Assembly: GCF_039652615.1 (NCBI RefSeq)
Contig: NZ_JBDJAC010000002.1
Location: 372,001 to 436,000 of the forward strand
Direction: 5' to 3'
From: Fulvimarina sp039652615
GTDB lineage: Bacteria > Pseudomonadota > Alphaproteobacteria > Rhizobiales > Rhizobiaceae
Length of the DNA stretch: 64,000 nucleotides
Shown in pieces: positions 44,296 through 53,605 of the stretch. A program made the translations under genes and the position numbers. Position 1 is the first letter of the stretch, and every line of letters begins with the position of its first letter. The notes below the pieces were generated by a model. The model saw only the letters and a list, made by a program, of their open reading frames with translations, was not told the origin of the DNA and ran no database searches.

Positions 44296-45042
44296 ATGTC
44301 ATCGACACGATTTTCAATCGCAGCAGCCCTGATCGCCGTCCTGTCCTCGGTCCTGGTGTTCACACCGGGCCCGGCCAGCGCACAATACGCGGCACCGGCA
44401 CAGGGGGAATATTCCGGCCAGCCGAACTACGCGGCGCAATCTGGTGGATATTCAGATCCGGCCGGCACCTATGCCGCGCAGAATGGATACGGCACACAAC
44501 AATCCTACGGCAACCAGCAACCCTACTCGGCTCCACGCCAGCAGGCAGCGGGCAACGGCGCCGACTATTCCATGGACGAGGTGCTGCGCTCGGGTCATCA
44601 CTTCTTCGGGGCAACATCCGGCGGCCTCGCCCAGCTGATGCAGCAGGCGATCCAGAGCTACGGCCTACCGAACGGATATATCCTCGGTGAAGAAGCCTCC
44701 GGCGCATTCATCGGCGGGGTGCGGTTCGGCGAGGGCACACTGTACACGAAGAATGCCGGCAATCACCGCATCTTCTGGCAGGGTCCGTCGATCGGCCTCG
44801 ACGCCGGCGCGGACGGCGCGCGCACCATGATGCTCGTCTACGATCTACCCTCGGTTGAGGCGATCTACGGTCGCTATGGCGGGATCACCGGCACCGCCTA
44901 TCTCGTCGGCGGTTTCGCAATGACCGGGCTCAAGCGCGGCAATGTGATGATCGTTCCGATCAAGACCGGCGTCGGCGCACGACTTGGCGTGAACATCGGC
45001 TATCTGAAGATGACGCCAGCTCCGACCTGGAATCCATTCTGA
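44296..45042 (+). CDS. EipA-like envelope protein (DUF1134)
   Basis: 248 aa. Signal peptide about residues 1-29 (AALIAVLSSVLVFTPGPASA). A Q/Y/G-rich linker (about 30-88) is followed by a DUF1134 domain: DYSMDEVLRSGHHFFGATSG, then GEEASGAFIGGVRFGEGTLY and the C-terminal GVNIGYLKMTPAPTWNPF. In Brucella EipA supports envelope integrity in the periplasm and is CtrA-controlled. Here I see CGTTAG...CTAACG about 80 bp upstream but no perfect CtrA box. Confidence 0.85.
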   Translation: MSSTRFSIAAALIAVLSSVLVFTPGPASAQYAAPAQGEYSGQPNYAAQSGGYSDPAGTYAAQNGYGTQQSYGNQQPYSAPRQQAAGNGADYSMDEVLRSGHHFFGATSGGLAQLMQQAIQSYGLPNGYILGEEASGAFIGGVRFGEGTLYTKNAGNHRIFWQGPSIGLDAGADGARTMMLVYDLPSVEAIYGRYGGITGTAYLVGGFAMTGLKRGNVMIVPIKTGVGARLGVNIGYLKMTPAPTWNPF

Positions 45043-45334
45043 TACCGTATCCGGCTGATGAAGCCAGGGACGGCATCAGAAGCCCGCACGGCGCAAGAGC
45101 GTTATCGAATCCGTTATTGCGAAACGATCAAACCGAACTCGGATAAGGGGCGGCGGGGAGTGCGAAACGCTCGCCTTTCACAGCTGCCATAGGACAAGGG
45201 GCTTTGCCCGCTCGAAAATCGCATTCGCGCAACAGCATCCGCGATTTCATCACCCTTTTCTCGCTTGAGGGGCGAATTCCGCGCAAAGGCGATCTATCTT
45301 GTGTCAGCCTTTATCAGCATGATCGTTCGCCCCC

Positions 45335-46480
45335 ATGATTACCGCCGCCCTCACATTCGCATTCGGGTTTCTCCTCGCCCTTCTCTGCGCGTTGCTGATC
45401 GCCCCGCTCGTCTGGAAACGGGCCCGCTCGATCGCCAGGCAGGAATTCGAGGCGACGATCCCGGTCAATGCGCGGGAAATCCAGGGCACCTATGATCGCT
45501 TGCGCGCGCAGACTGCCTTTGAGTCCCGCCAGCGCGAGATCGCATCGGAAGAACGCGAGCAAAGGGCCGCTCTTGAGCGCGCCGATGCAGGGCGGATTGC
45601 CAGCGAGAATGCCGAGCTGAAGGCCCGCACCAAGGCGCTGACGAAGCAGGTCGCGCAGCAGATGGGCGAACTGGAGGAGCTCAATGCGGCTCTTTCCAAA
45701 CGCGAGGCCGAGGCCGACGAGGTCGACACCGAGCTGCGCGAGGTCCATCACGACCTGAGGGTCCGGATCGAGGAATTTGAAGAGCTTGGCCGCAGATTCG
45801 AGGAGATGACCGACATCGCCGACGAGCGGAAGGTTCAGATCATCACGCTCGAAACGCGCAACGACGAACTTGCCGACCAGCTGCGCGCTCTGGAACGGCG
45901 CTCGCGCGAAAGCGGCAATTCGGTCGACCGGCTGTCCAACGAGGTCGAAGGGCTCCGTGCCCAGCTTGCGAAGGAGCGCTCGACCAACCAGCGGCTGGAG
46001 GCCAAGGTGACCCGCCTCACCGGCCAGCTTGCCGATCGCGACGACCAGCTCGACCGCATTTTCTCGCGCGGTGGGGGCGAACGGGCGATGGAGACCAGCC
46101 GGCCGATCACGGCCGAAGAGCGGGCCGAATACAGGCTCAGACGTTCGGCAGAGGCCGAAGCGAACGCTGAAGATGGCGGCGAGACGAGGGTTGCAGCGGC
46201 AGTGGTCGAAGAGACGACCAATGTTGCCACTGAGAGCGGATCACCCGATCATACCGCACTCGACGCGATCGAGGACCCGGCGAAACTCCGCGAAGAGGTC
46301 GCGGACATCGCCGCCCGAGTGATCGAACAAACGGCCCGGCAGGAAGGCCCCTCATCGCCGATCGAAGCCATTCTGGCAGCGGCACAAAACGATCAGCGGG
46401 GTTCAGCTGGCCCCCACCCCAGTCTCGCGGCCCGTGTCGGCGCGATCCGCCGCGAGCGTGAGAGCGAAGCGGCACGGTAG
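45335..46480 (+). CDS. membrane-anchored coiled-coil protein of unknown function
   Basis: 381 aa. One N-terminal membrane helix about residues 5-27 (LTFAFGFLLALLCALLIAPL) is followed by a very long, highly charged coiled coil (about 60-250; for example EVHHDLRVRIEEFEELGRRF). The tail is acidic and disordered. Length and topology resemble a conserved but uncharacterised Hyphomicrobiales protein; a structural or divisome-related role would only be a guess. Composition matches the chromosome. The 290 bp before it contain nothing I recognise. Confidence 0.78.
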   Translation: MITAALTFAFGFLLALLCALLIAPLVWKRARSIARQEFEATIPVNAREIQGTYDRLRAQTAFESRQREIASEEREQRAALERADAGRIASENAELKARTKALTKQVAQQMGELEELNAALSKREAEADEVDTELREVHHDLRVRIEEFEELGRRFEEMTDIADERKVQIITLETRNDELADQLRALERRSRESGNSVDRLSNEVEGLRAQLAKERSTNQRLEAKVTRLTGQLADRDDQLDRIFSRGGGERAMETSRPITAEERAEYRLRRSAEAEANAEDGGETRVAAAVVEETTNVATESGSPDHTALDAIEDPAKLREEVADIAARVIEQTARQEGPSSPIEAILAAAQNDQRGSAGPHPSLAARVGAIRRERESEAAR

Positions 46481-46745
46481 CGTTCGGTCCCACGATCTGT
46501 CGGTGCGGACGATGGGTCAGTCTGGAGGGGCTTTCAATCCAGGCGTTTCAACTTGCAGGCTCCGAGACGACATCATCACGGCCCGGTCCATCCACTGCCG
46601 TGCGAAAGCGCGGACCTCGTCGCGCCGCGACAGATGATAACAGCACTCGGTCGTTCATGTGTCGGGCACAAAAAAGCCTGCGCTGACGGGCATGGTTGAT
46701 CGCCGCACAAAAGTTCGCATGTGAGCGTGGTCACAGGAGAAGCCG

Positions 46746-47075
46746 ATGCCGACACGAATTCTGATCGTCTTGATCGCGCTGCTCGCGACTACGGTTTCGG
46801 GCTCTGCTCAAAGAGGTCTGGAGGATCTGCTCCAGAACGCGCCTGAAAACCAAGTATCAGGCGACGGCAATGATCGTGCTGGGCCCACAGGCCCGTTTAC
46901 GGAAAATATGGACGATGTGCTCGTGATCGATGGCAACGGGCACGAACTCGATCCCAACTCGGCAGGTGTCGCGGATACCCTTCGCCGGCTCGATGAAGCG
47001 GTGAAAGCACTGGAGGCTGCGCGCAACAAGCTGCCGGGCGGACCGAATTCTTCCACAGATCAAGAAGAAAGGTGA
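46746..47075 (+). CDS. small secreted hypothetical protein
   Basis: 109 aa. Signal peptide about residues 1-21 (ILIVLIALLATTVSGSAQ); the rest is acidic with a GPTGPFTENMDDVLVID segment and a C-terminal helix. No family recognised. AGGAG precedes the ATG. The 265-bp gap before it includes a weak hairpin preceded by an A-tract at about 46666-46690 and otherwise nothing recognised. Confidence 0.65.
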   Translation: MPTRILIVLIALLATTVSGSAQRGLEDLLQNAPENQVSGDGNDRAGPTGPFTENMDDVLVIDGNGHELDPNSAGVADTLRRLDEAVKALEAARNKLPGGPNSSTDQEER

Positions 47076-47148
47076 CCGATCCTGAGAGCGCTTGACGTCT
47101 TTGCAGGCGCGCATAGCTGAGGGGCGCAACGGTTTTAGAGGTGCGACC

Positions 47149-47658
47149 ATGCATGCAATCGGCTGGCCCGAGGGATTTATCCCCGGTTTTACGGACAATT
47201 TCGCCTCGAACGAAATGATTGTAGCCGGCCTATCCGCCGAGAATATCTGGCCGCTGGTCAGCTACCCGGAGCGATGGCCGACTTATTACGACAATGCGGG
47301 CAAAATTGAATTTCACAACAATGCCGGCCCCGAACTCAAGGTCGGCGATCGCTTCCGCTTCGATACGTTTGGCTTTCCAGTCGAATGCGAGGTTGTCGAG
47401 GCCACGCCGCCAAAAGGCGACCAGCCGGGCCGGATCTCTTGGCACGGCTGGAGCGGGGATGGCGAGGATCTACTCGATGTTCATCATGCATGGATAATCG
47501 AGAATCTGGAAGGCGGGCGTGTGCGGATTCTCACGCAGGAAACGCAGAACGGAAAACCGGCCAAAGAGCTTGCCCAAGAGACGCCCAACCCCATGGTCAA
47601 CGGCCACCAGAACTGGTTGGAAGGGCTTGTCGGGGCCGCACGAAAAGACTCGGCGTAA
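47149..47658 (+). CDS. SRPBCC-fold protein (polyketide cyclase/Bet v1-like)
   Basis: 169 aa from ATG 47149 (AGAGGTG upstream). The pattern AENIWPLVSYPERWPTYYDN near residue 30 and GDRFRFDTFGFPVECEVVEA are typical of SRPBCC lipid- or small-molecule-binding domains. No catalytic residues can be named. Probably a cytosolic binding protein of unknown ligand. Confidence 0.75.
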   Translation: MHAIGWPEGFIPGFTDNFASNEMIVAGLSAENIWPLVSYPERWPTYYDNAGKIEFHNNAGPELKVGDRFRFDTFGFPVECEVVEATPPKGDQPGRISWHGWSGDGEDLLDVHHAWIIENLEGGRVRILTQETQNGKPAKELAQETPNPMVNGHQNWLEGLVGAARKDSA

Positions 47659-47755
47659 AGTCGCCGTAGGGCGGTCTCAATCGGGCAGCGTTATTCGAAG
47701 ACCGTTGATACGTCTCAAGGACCAGGCGGAGAAAGGATTGGCTTAAAGAGAGACT

Positions 47756-48757
47756 TTAAGCACGCCCCGGCAAGATGCGGTCCGGCGGACGGTGACCGTC
47801 CATCAGCGTCCGGATGTTGATGATCACCTTCTCACCCATATCGACGCGGCCTTCCAGCGTCGACGAGCCCATATGGGGCAGGAGCACGACCTTGCCGCTT
47901 GTCGCCAGCTTCATCAGCTTGCGGTTCGATGAGGGCATCGTCTCAAACACGTCGAGGCCGGCCCCGGCGAGCTTTTCGGCATGGATGAGATCGACGAGCG
48001 CCTTCTCGTCGATTACATCGCCACGCGCGGTGTTGACGATGAAGGCATGCGGCTGGATCAGGGCCAGACGCCGGGCCGACAGGAGATGGAAGGTCGCGGG
48101 CGTCGACGGGCAATTGACCGAAATGATGTCGGCGCGAGCCAGCATCTGGTCGAGGCTCTCCCAATAGGTCGCGCCAAGCTCCGCTTCGGTCTTTGGATTG
48201 ACCCGCCGACGGTTGTGATAGTGGATTTCGAGGCCGAAGGCCCTGGCGCGACGGGCGACCGCCGTTCCGATCCGGCCCATGCCGACGATTCCGAGCTTCT
48301 TGCCCCAGATCCGACGCCCGAGCATCCATGTCGGCGACCAGCCGGCCCAGGGTTCGGGCGACTGGAGAAGGTTCGCGCCTTCCACAAGGCGTCGCGGCAC
48401 CGCGAGGATAAGCGCCATCGTCATGTCGGCGGTGTCTTCGTTGAGCACCGTCGGCGTATTGGTCACGTAGATGCTCTTCTCGTGCGCGGCCGAAATATCG
48501 ATATTGTCGATACCGTTGCCGAAGTTGGCGATCAGCTTCAGCTTCTCGCCGGCCTTCTCGATGATGGTCCGGTCGATCCTGTCGGTGATCGTTGGCACGA
48601 GCACATCGGCCTCGCGGACCGCCGCGACGAGATCGAGATGCGACATCGGCCGATCATCGACATTCGTCCTGACATCGAACAGCTCACCCATCCGGGCTTC
48701 CACCGGAGCGGGAAGCTTTCGCGTGATCACGACAAGCGGCTTCTGGCGCTCCGACAT
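47756..48757 (-). CDS. D-2-hydroxyacid dehydrogenase (glyoxylate/hydroxypyruvate reductase GyaR-type)
   Basis: 333 aa. Same superfamily as HprA (4399-5367) but a different subfamily. Nucleotide-binding GIVGMGRIGTAVA near residue 156, and catalytic elements NTARGDVIDEKAL, GLDVFETMP and LPHMGSSTLEGR. It may reduce glyoxylate or hydroxypyruvate, or act on D-glycerate. An 8-bp-arm hairpin GCTTAAAG-AGAGA-CTTTAAGC covers its stop codon (47741-47761). It is divergent from the SH3 gene, a pairing I recall from other Hyphomicrobiales. Confidence 0.88.
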   Translation of the reverse strand: MSERQKPLVVITRKLPAPVEARMGELFDVRTNVDDRPMSHLDLVAAVREADVLVPTITDRIDRTIIEKAGEKLKLIANFGNGIDNIDISAAHEKSIYVTNTPTVLNEDTADMTMALILAVPRRLVEGANLLQSPEPWAGWSPTWMLGRRIWGKKLGIVGMGRIGTAVARRARAFGLEIHYHNRRRVNPKTEAELGATYWESLDQMLARADIISVNCPSTPATFHLLSARRLALIQPHAFIVNTARGDVIDEKALVDLIHAEKLAGAGLDVFETMPSSNRKLMKLATSGKVVLLPHMGSSTLEGRVDMGEKVIINIRTLMDGHRPPDRILPGRA

Positions 48758-48911
48758 CGGTCTACCTCAAGCAATCATTAACCGAACGGGGCGATGATCG
48801 TTTTCGACCGCTCGGGCCCTCGTCCTATCAAGTCGCGACCGCGAAAACAAAAGTTTTCCGCGTGCGGGCTGAAGGCGAGACCGGCAAGACGCAGGGCAGA
48901 TCGAGGATCTC

Positions 48912-49481
48912 ATGCCATTCAAGCATCTTTCGAAAATTCGCTCGGCAAGCAGAACAGCGTTCCGCGTCACGCTTGCGGGCGCCGTACTCGCGGGCTCGCT
49001 CATGGCAATGCCCGCGCCATCTTCGGCCGTCGAACTCGGGCGCTATTCCAAGCTGCCCCTTCCCCGTTATGTGAGCCTCAAGTCGAGTCGGGTGAACCTG
49101 CGCAATGGCCCGGGCCGCGAACACAAGGTCAACTGGCTTTATCTGAAATCGGGCCTGCCGGTCGAAATCATCCAGGAATTCGACCATTGGCGTAAGATCC
49201 GCGACTCCGACGGCACCGAGGGCTGGGTCTATCACTCGCTCCTGTCCGGCGAGCGCACTGCCATTGCGGCGCCGTGGCTGAAGGGCAAGAACGCCCTTAT
49301 CGACGTCTACAAGAGCCCCGCCAAGGACGCGCCGCTCATCGTCCGGATGGAGCCCGGCGTCGTCTCGAAGGTCGAGAAATGCAATGCCGGCTGGTGCGAG
49401 ATCGCGGTCTCCGAACGGGTCGGATATGTCGCGCAAACCGATATCTGGGGCGTATATCCGGACGAGCCCATCGAAAACTGA
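48912..49481 (+). CDS. secreted SH3-domain protein
   Basis: 189 aa. Signal peptide about residues 1-39 (VTLAGAVLAGSLMAMPAPSSA). Two bacterial SH3-like units follow: SSRVNLRNGPGREHKVNWLY near residue 57, and LIDVYKSPAKDAPLIVRM near residue 132. Periplasmic, presumably binding peptidoglycan peptides. A hairpin follows at 49525-49554. Confidence 0.85.
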   Translation: MPFKHLSKIRSASRTAFRVTLAGAVLAGSLMAMPAPSSAVELGRYSKLPLPRYVSLKSSRVNLRNGPGREHKVNWLYLKSGLPVEIIQEFDHWRKIRDSDGTEGWVYHSLLSGERTAIAAPWLKGKNALIDVYKSPAKDAPLIVRMEPGVVSKVEKCNAGWCEIAVSERVGYVAQTDIWGVYPDEPIEN

Positions 49482-49524
49482 CGGAAGCTGCTTTCCGTCA
49501 AAGCCTCCAGACCGAAGCCGGCGA

Positions 49525-49554
49525 GCCTTCCGAAAGCGTCCCCTTTCGAAAGGC
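49525..49554. terminator. hairpin after the SH3 gene
   Basis: GCCTTCCGAAAG and CTTTCGAAAGGC, 12-bp arms with one mismatch, loop CGTCCC. No T-tract follows on either side, so a factor-independent role is uncertain. Confidence 0.45.
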
Positions 49555-49603
49555 CGCCGGCAGCCGGGTGCTTGCATATGGGGCTCGCCGGGCGGGCCCT
49601 AAC

Positions 49604-49635
49604 AAAAAGGCGACGTATCCGGCCGGATCGTCGCC
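49604..49635 (-). terminator. intrinsic terminator of irr
   Basis: On the minus strand GGCGACGATCCGG / CCGGATACGTCGCC forms a long stem (one bulged base) followed by TTTTTGTT. It lies about 60 bp downstream of the irr stop codon. Confidence 0.8.
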
Positions 49636-49692
49636 TGTTCCATATCAACCCGCCCGATGAACCATCGGGCTCATCAAATAACCTGATCGGGA

Positions 49693-50124
49693 TCAGGCGC
49701 CCTGCTTGCGGCGCAGGCGAACGACCACGTCGACATTCACGATCTCCATGCCTTCCGGCGCGGCCGGCAACTGGCCGAGATCGAACGAGCCGGCTGGGAT
49801 GTCGACCATTTCTCCATCGTCCTCCACGAAGAAGTGATGGTGATCGGACGTATTGGTATCGAAATAGGTCCGCTGACCCTCGGCCGAAAGCGGCCGGACA
49901 AGGCCGGCATCGGTGAACTGGTGAAGCGTGTTATAGACGGTCGCGAGCGACACGGACTCTCCGGCCTCATGGGCTTCGGCATGAAGCTCTTCCGCCGAAA
50001 GATGGCGGTCACCCTGTCCGAACATCAGGTTACAAAGAGCGACCCGCTGGCGCGTTGGGCGCAGGCCGACCGACCGCAACTTCGAAAAGACACAGAATGA
50101 ATGGCTATGTGCCGAGGTTTGCAT
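49693..50124 (-). CDS. irr: iron response regulator Irr (Fur family)
   Basis: 143 aa. Represses or activates iron and haem genes under iron limitation in Hyphomicrobiales and responds to haem. The winged helix has LRSVGLRPTRQRVALCNLMF and SVSLATVYNTLHQFTDAGLV. The haem-binding HxH appears as SDHHHFFVEDDGE near residue 100. There is no N-terminal GCPWHD-type haem motif, as in rhizobia outside Bradyrhizobium. ATG 50124 chosen over the 50172 extension. The neighbourhood irr / fabA-fabB-fabI is conserved in the order. Confidence 0.92.
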   Translation of the reverse strand: MQTSAHSHSFCVFSKLRSVGLRPTRQRVALCNLMFGQGDRHLSAEELHAEAHEAGESVSLATVYNTLHQFTDAGLVRPLSAEGQRTYFDTNTSDHHHFFVEDDGEMVDIPAGSFDLGQLPAAPEGMEIVNVDVVVRLRRKQGA

Positions 50125-50270
50125 GGTTCTAAGTCTCTGCCTGCCCAATTTCGGTCTGCACGTAGCGGCCAACCCTCAAGGTTCGTCGAATATGCTCTAG
50201 CCGTACATAATACAGGGAAAACCATATCACAAACCCCTCCCTGCCCCATAAGAGCGCTTTGCCGCGTTTA

Positions 50271-50759
50271 TCAGCCACATCGCTCCAGCAAGGCGCCAAG
50301 CGCGGCTCCCGAACCTTGGAGCGGCACATTGTAGCGACCGGCGGGCGTCGAGATCTCCACTGTCTTTCCCTTTCTCAAGTCGTCGATGAGCGGCCTCAGA
50401 TTGGCGAGCGAATCCTGATGAACGAGAATCGAACGGCCCCGCACCCTGTAGGTTCGGGTCTTCAGGATCCGCGCGACACCATCGACCGAGACACCGACAC
50501 GGTAGCTCGTTCCATTGGATAGCGGCGCATCATAGCCCGTGAAGTTCACGGTCACGCTCGGCCCGACGCAGCGCAGGAAGATGCCGTTCGGCCTGCCATC
50601 GGCATAAAATCCCGATGTCGTTCCGCTGTTTCGCCAGCTCTGGGCCATGGCCGAGGTGGCGAGACAGACGAGCGCGAGGGTACAAAAACCTGACAAGCGC
50701 GCCAGATATAGAGGCCTGGCCGGCCGACGGAATTCACTGAGAAATTGGATCATCGCCAT
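50271..50759 (-). CDS. secreted hypothetical protein
   Basis: About 162 aa from ATG 50759 (the frame extends to 50804). A hydrophobic signal segment near residues 15-36 (LYLARLSGFCTLALVCLATS) ends in AMAQ. The mature part is a small beta-rich domain (ADGRPNGIFLRCVGPSVTVN; KTRTYRVRGRSILVHQDSL) with two cysteines that might form a disulfide. No family recognised. It precedes irr on the same strand and is divergent from fabA. Confidence 0.65.
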   Translation of the reverse strand: MAMIQFLSEFRRPARPLYLARLSGFCTLALVCLATSAMAQSWRNSGTTSGFYADGRPNGIFLRCVGPSVTVNFTGYDAPLSNGTSYRVGVSVDGVARILKTRTYRVRGRSILVHQDSLANLRPLIDDLRKGKTVEISTPAGRYNVPLQGSGAALGALLERCG

Positions 50760-50849
50760 TGTTTCCCACAATCGGCTTCCCATGGTAAGGCCGGGGCAAA
50801 TCAATAACGCTCGCTCTAGGGCGACGGAATAGGCGGAAGCACAAAGTTC

Positions 50850-51377
50850 ATGACGCGCAAGACATCCTACGACTACGACGATCTCATCGCCTGTGGCCGC
50901 GGCGAGCTTTTCGGTTCAGGCAATGCGCAACTGCCGCTTCCGCCCATGCTGATGTTCGATCGCATCACCCATGTGAGCGAAGATGGCGGTGAACATGGCA
51001 AGGGCTCGATCACAGCAGAGCTGGACGTCAATCCGGATCTCTGGTTCTTCCAGTGTCATTTTCAGGGCGATCCGGTAATGCCGGGATGTCTGGGCCTCGA
51101 TGCCCTTTGGCAGTTGACCGGTTTCTTCCTCGGCTGGCTGGGCGAGCCCGGACGTGGCCGGGCACTCGGCGTCGGCGAGGTCAAGTTCACCGGACAGGTC
51201 ACACCGAAAATCAAGCTGATCGAATACGGCGTCGAATTTCGCCGCGTGATGCGCTCCAAGCTCAAACTCGGCATCGCGAACGGTTGGATGAAGGCGGATG
51301 GCGAAGTCATCTACCGCTCGAGCGACATGCGGGTCGGTCTTTTCACAGATGAGCAGGCAGCGGCGGCTTCGGCCTGA
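50850..51377 (+). CDS. fabA: 3-hydroxydecanoyl-ACP dehydratase/isomerase FabA
   Basis: 175 aa. Introduces the cis double bond in anaerobic-type unsaturated fatty acid synthesis. The active-site motif QCHFQGDPVMPGCLGLDALW is near residue 68, with the catalytic His and, further on, the Asp-bearing LDALWQL. Full length. fabB starts 51 bp downstream. Confidence 0.95.
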   Translation: MTRKTSYDYDDLIACGRGELFGSGNAQLPLPPMLMFDRITHVSEDGGEHGKGSITAELDVNPDLWFFQCHFQGDPVMPGCLGLDALWQLTGFFLGWLGEPGRGRALGVGEVKFTGQVTPKIKLIEYGVEFRRVMRSKLKLGIANGWMKADGEVIYRSSDMRVGLFTDEQAAAASA

Positions 51378-51428
51378 TCCGGCCGGATCACGAACAGGCA
51401 GCAGAGCTTCTAACAGGGGGTGCGGATC

Positions 51429-52643
51429 ATGAGACGCGTCGTCGTAACCGGAATGGGAATCGTGTCGTCGATCGGCGACGATGTCACGGAAGTGACCCAA
51501 TCCCTCCGCGAGGCGAAATCCGGAATCGTCTTTGCCGAGGAATATGCCGAACTGGGCTTCCGCAGCCATGTTCACGGCAAGCCGAAACTCAATCCGGCTG
51601 ATGTTCTCGACCGGCGTGCCTTGCGCTTTCACGGCGGCGGAACGGCCTGGAACCATGTCGCCATGAACCAGGCGATCGAAAGCGCGGGCTTTACGGAAAG
51701 CGACATTTCCAACGAGCGGACCGGCATCATCATGGGCTCGGGTGGCCCCTCCACCGAGACGATCATGAACGCCGCCGACATCACCCGCGAAAAGGGCCCG
51801 AAGCGGATCGGCCCGACCGCGGTGCCCAAGGCGATGTCCTCGACGGCCTCAGCGACCCTTGCCACCTGGTTCAAGATCAAGGGCGTCAATTATTCGATCT
51901 CGTCGGCCTGCTCGACATCGAGCCACTGCATCGGCAACGCCTACGAGATGATCGCCTATGGCAAGCAGGACGCCATGTTTGCCGGCGGCTGCGAAGATCT
52001 TCACTGGTCCCTGTCGAACCTGTTCGACGCAATGGGGGCGCTCTCCTCGCGCTTCAACGACGATCCGGCCCATGCCTCCAAGCCGTATGACGCCAAGCGC
52101 GATGGCTTCGTGATCGCCGGCGGCGCTGGCGTTCTCGTTCTCGAAGACTATGAGCGGGCAAAGGCGCGCGGCGCCAATATCCTCGGTGAGATCGTCGGCT
52201 ACGGCCTCACATCCGATGGCGCCGATATGGTCGCGCCCTCCGGCGAAGGCGCCGTCAGATGCATGAAGATGGCAATGCAGGGCCTTGATGGACCAATCGA
52301 CTACATCAACCCACACGCGACCGCGACGCCCGTTGGCGACAAGTCGGAAGTCAACGCCATACGCGAAGTCTTCGGCGATGCGATCCCGCCGATTTCGGCG
52401 ACCAAGGCGCTGACCGGGCACAGTCAGGGCGCAACCGGCGTTCATGAAGCGATTTACTCGCTGATCATGATGAAGGAGAACTTCATCGCCAAGAGCGCGC
52501 ATATCGGCGAGCTCGATTCTGAGTTCGAAGGGTTCCCGATCGCTTTCGAGCGCAAGGACGACGTCAAACTCGACAGGATCATGTCGAATTCGTTCGGCTT
52601 TGGCGGCACGAACGCGTGCCTGGTATTTCAACGCGTCGAGTAA
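51429..52643 (+). CDS. fabB: 3-oxoacyl-ACP synthase I FabB
   Basis: 404 aa. Elongates unsaturated acyl-ACPs. The catalytic triad is in SSACSTSSHCIGNA (Cys), INPHATATPVGD (His) and KALTGHSQGATGVHEA (His). ATG 51429 (GGGGG at an 8-nt spacing) is preferred over a GTG at 51420. Together with fabA it makes up the unsaturated fatty acid module. Confidence 0.95.
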   Translation: MRRVVVTGMGIVSSIGDDVTEVTQSLREAKSGIVFAEEYAELGFRSHVHGKPKLNPADVLDRRALRFHGGGTAWNHVAMNQAIESAGFTESDISNERTGIIMGSGGPSTETIMNAADITREKGPKRIGPTAVPKAMSSTASATLATWFKIKGVNYSISSACSTSSHCIGNAYEMIAYGKQDAMFAGGCEDLHWSLSNLFDAMGALSSRFNDDPAHASKPYDAKRDGFVIAGGAGVLVLEDYERAKARGANILGEIVGYGLTSDGADMVAPSGEGAVRCMKMAMQGLDGPIDYINPHATATPVGDKSEVNAIREVFGDAIPPISATKALTGHSQGATGVHEAIYSLIMMKENFIAKSAHIGELDSEFEGFPIAFERKDDVKLDRIMSNSFGFGGTNACLVFQRVE

Positions 52644-52652
52644 AGCTTACTG

Positions 52653-52678
52653 CCCGGTATCCACAAAGGGTTACCGGG
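52653..52678. terminator. hairpin between fabB and fabI
   Basis: CCCGGTA and TACCGGG, 7-bp arms, 12-nt loop, starting 9 bp after the fabB stop. No T-tract follows. It may attenuate read-through into fabI or be incidental. Confidence 0.35.
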
Positions 52679-52746
52679 AAACACGTTGATGCAGTTATTT
52701 CGATTGCTTCTCGCTCACCAAGCCGAAGCGATCACAAAGGAAAGCC

Positions 52747-53589
52747 ATGGCAGATTTGATGAAGGGAATGCGCGGGCTCGTCATGGGTGTCGCCAATCAC
52801 AACTCCATCGCATGGGGCGCGGCCAAGGCCTTGGCCAGCGAGGGTGCTGAAATCGCACTCACCTATCAGGGAGAGGCTTTCGGCCGCCGGGTGAAGCCGC
52901 TCGCGGATCAAATCGGGTCAAAGCTTATCCTGCCCTGCGACGTGGAAGATATAGCCACTGTCGACAAGGTCTTCGATGATTTGAAGACCGAGTGGGGCAA
53001 GCTCGATTTCATTATCCATGCCATCGCCTTTTCCGACAGAAGCGAATTGAAGGGGCTTTACGCCGACACCTCGCGCGAGAACTTCACGCGGACCATGGTT
53101 ATCTCCTGCTTCTCCTTCACGGAGATCGCGAAGCGGGCGGCCGGCCTCATGAGTGACGGCGGCTCTATGATCACCATGACCTATGGCGGCTCGACCCGCG
53201 TGATGCCGAACTACAACGTCATGGGCGTTGCGAAGGCCGCACTGGAAGCCTCGGTCCGCTATCTCGCCGCCGATTACGGCCCACGCAATATTCGCGTCAA
53301 CGCCATCTCGGCCGGGCCCGTGCGCACTCTTGCAGGTGCCGGCGTCTCCGATGCGCGGCTGATGTTCAACTATCAGCGTCGCAACTCTCCGCTCCGTCGC
53401 AACACGACGATCGATCAGGTCGGCGGCGCCGCGCTCTATCTCACGTCGAACCTGGCCGATGGGGTCACGGGCGAAATTCACTATGTCGATTCCGGCTACA
53501 ACATCATGTCGATGCCGGATCTCGAAGAGCTGAAGAAGCAGGAACGGCGCGAAGAAATCGTCGAGGGCACATCCGGCGACGTAGATTGA
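52747..53589 (+). CDS. fabI: enoyl-ACP reductase FabI
   Basis: 280 aa, NADH-dependent SDR-type reductase. It has the FabI cofactor start MGVANHNSIAWGAAKALASE, the catalytic Tyr-Lys in NYNVMGVAKAALEASVRY, and SAGPVRTLAGAGVSD. Last step of fatty acid elongation. AAAGGAAAGCC precedes ATG 52747. It converges with the ornithine cyclodeaminase gene, 16 bp apart. Confidence 0.94.
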   Translation: MADLMKGMRGLVMGVANHNSIAWGAAKALASEGAEIALTYQGEAFGRRVKPLADQIGSKLILPCDVEDIATVDKVFDDLKTEWGKLDFIIHAIAFSDRSELKGLYADTSRENFTRTMVISCFSFTEIAKRAAGLMSDGGSMITMTYGGSTRVMPNYNVMGVAKAALEASVRYLAADYGPRNIRVNAISAGPVRTLAGAGVSDARLMFNYQRRNSPLRRNTTIDQVGGAALYLTSNLADGVTGEIHYVDSGYNIMSMPDLEELKKQERREEIVEGTSGDVD

Positions 53590-53605
53590 GCGCGCGACGC
53601 GAGCG

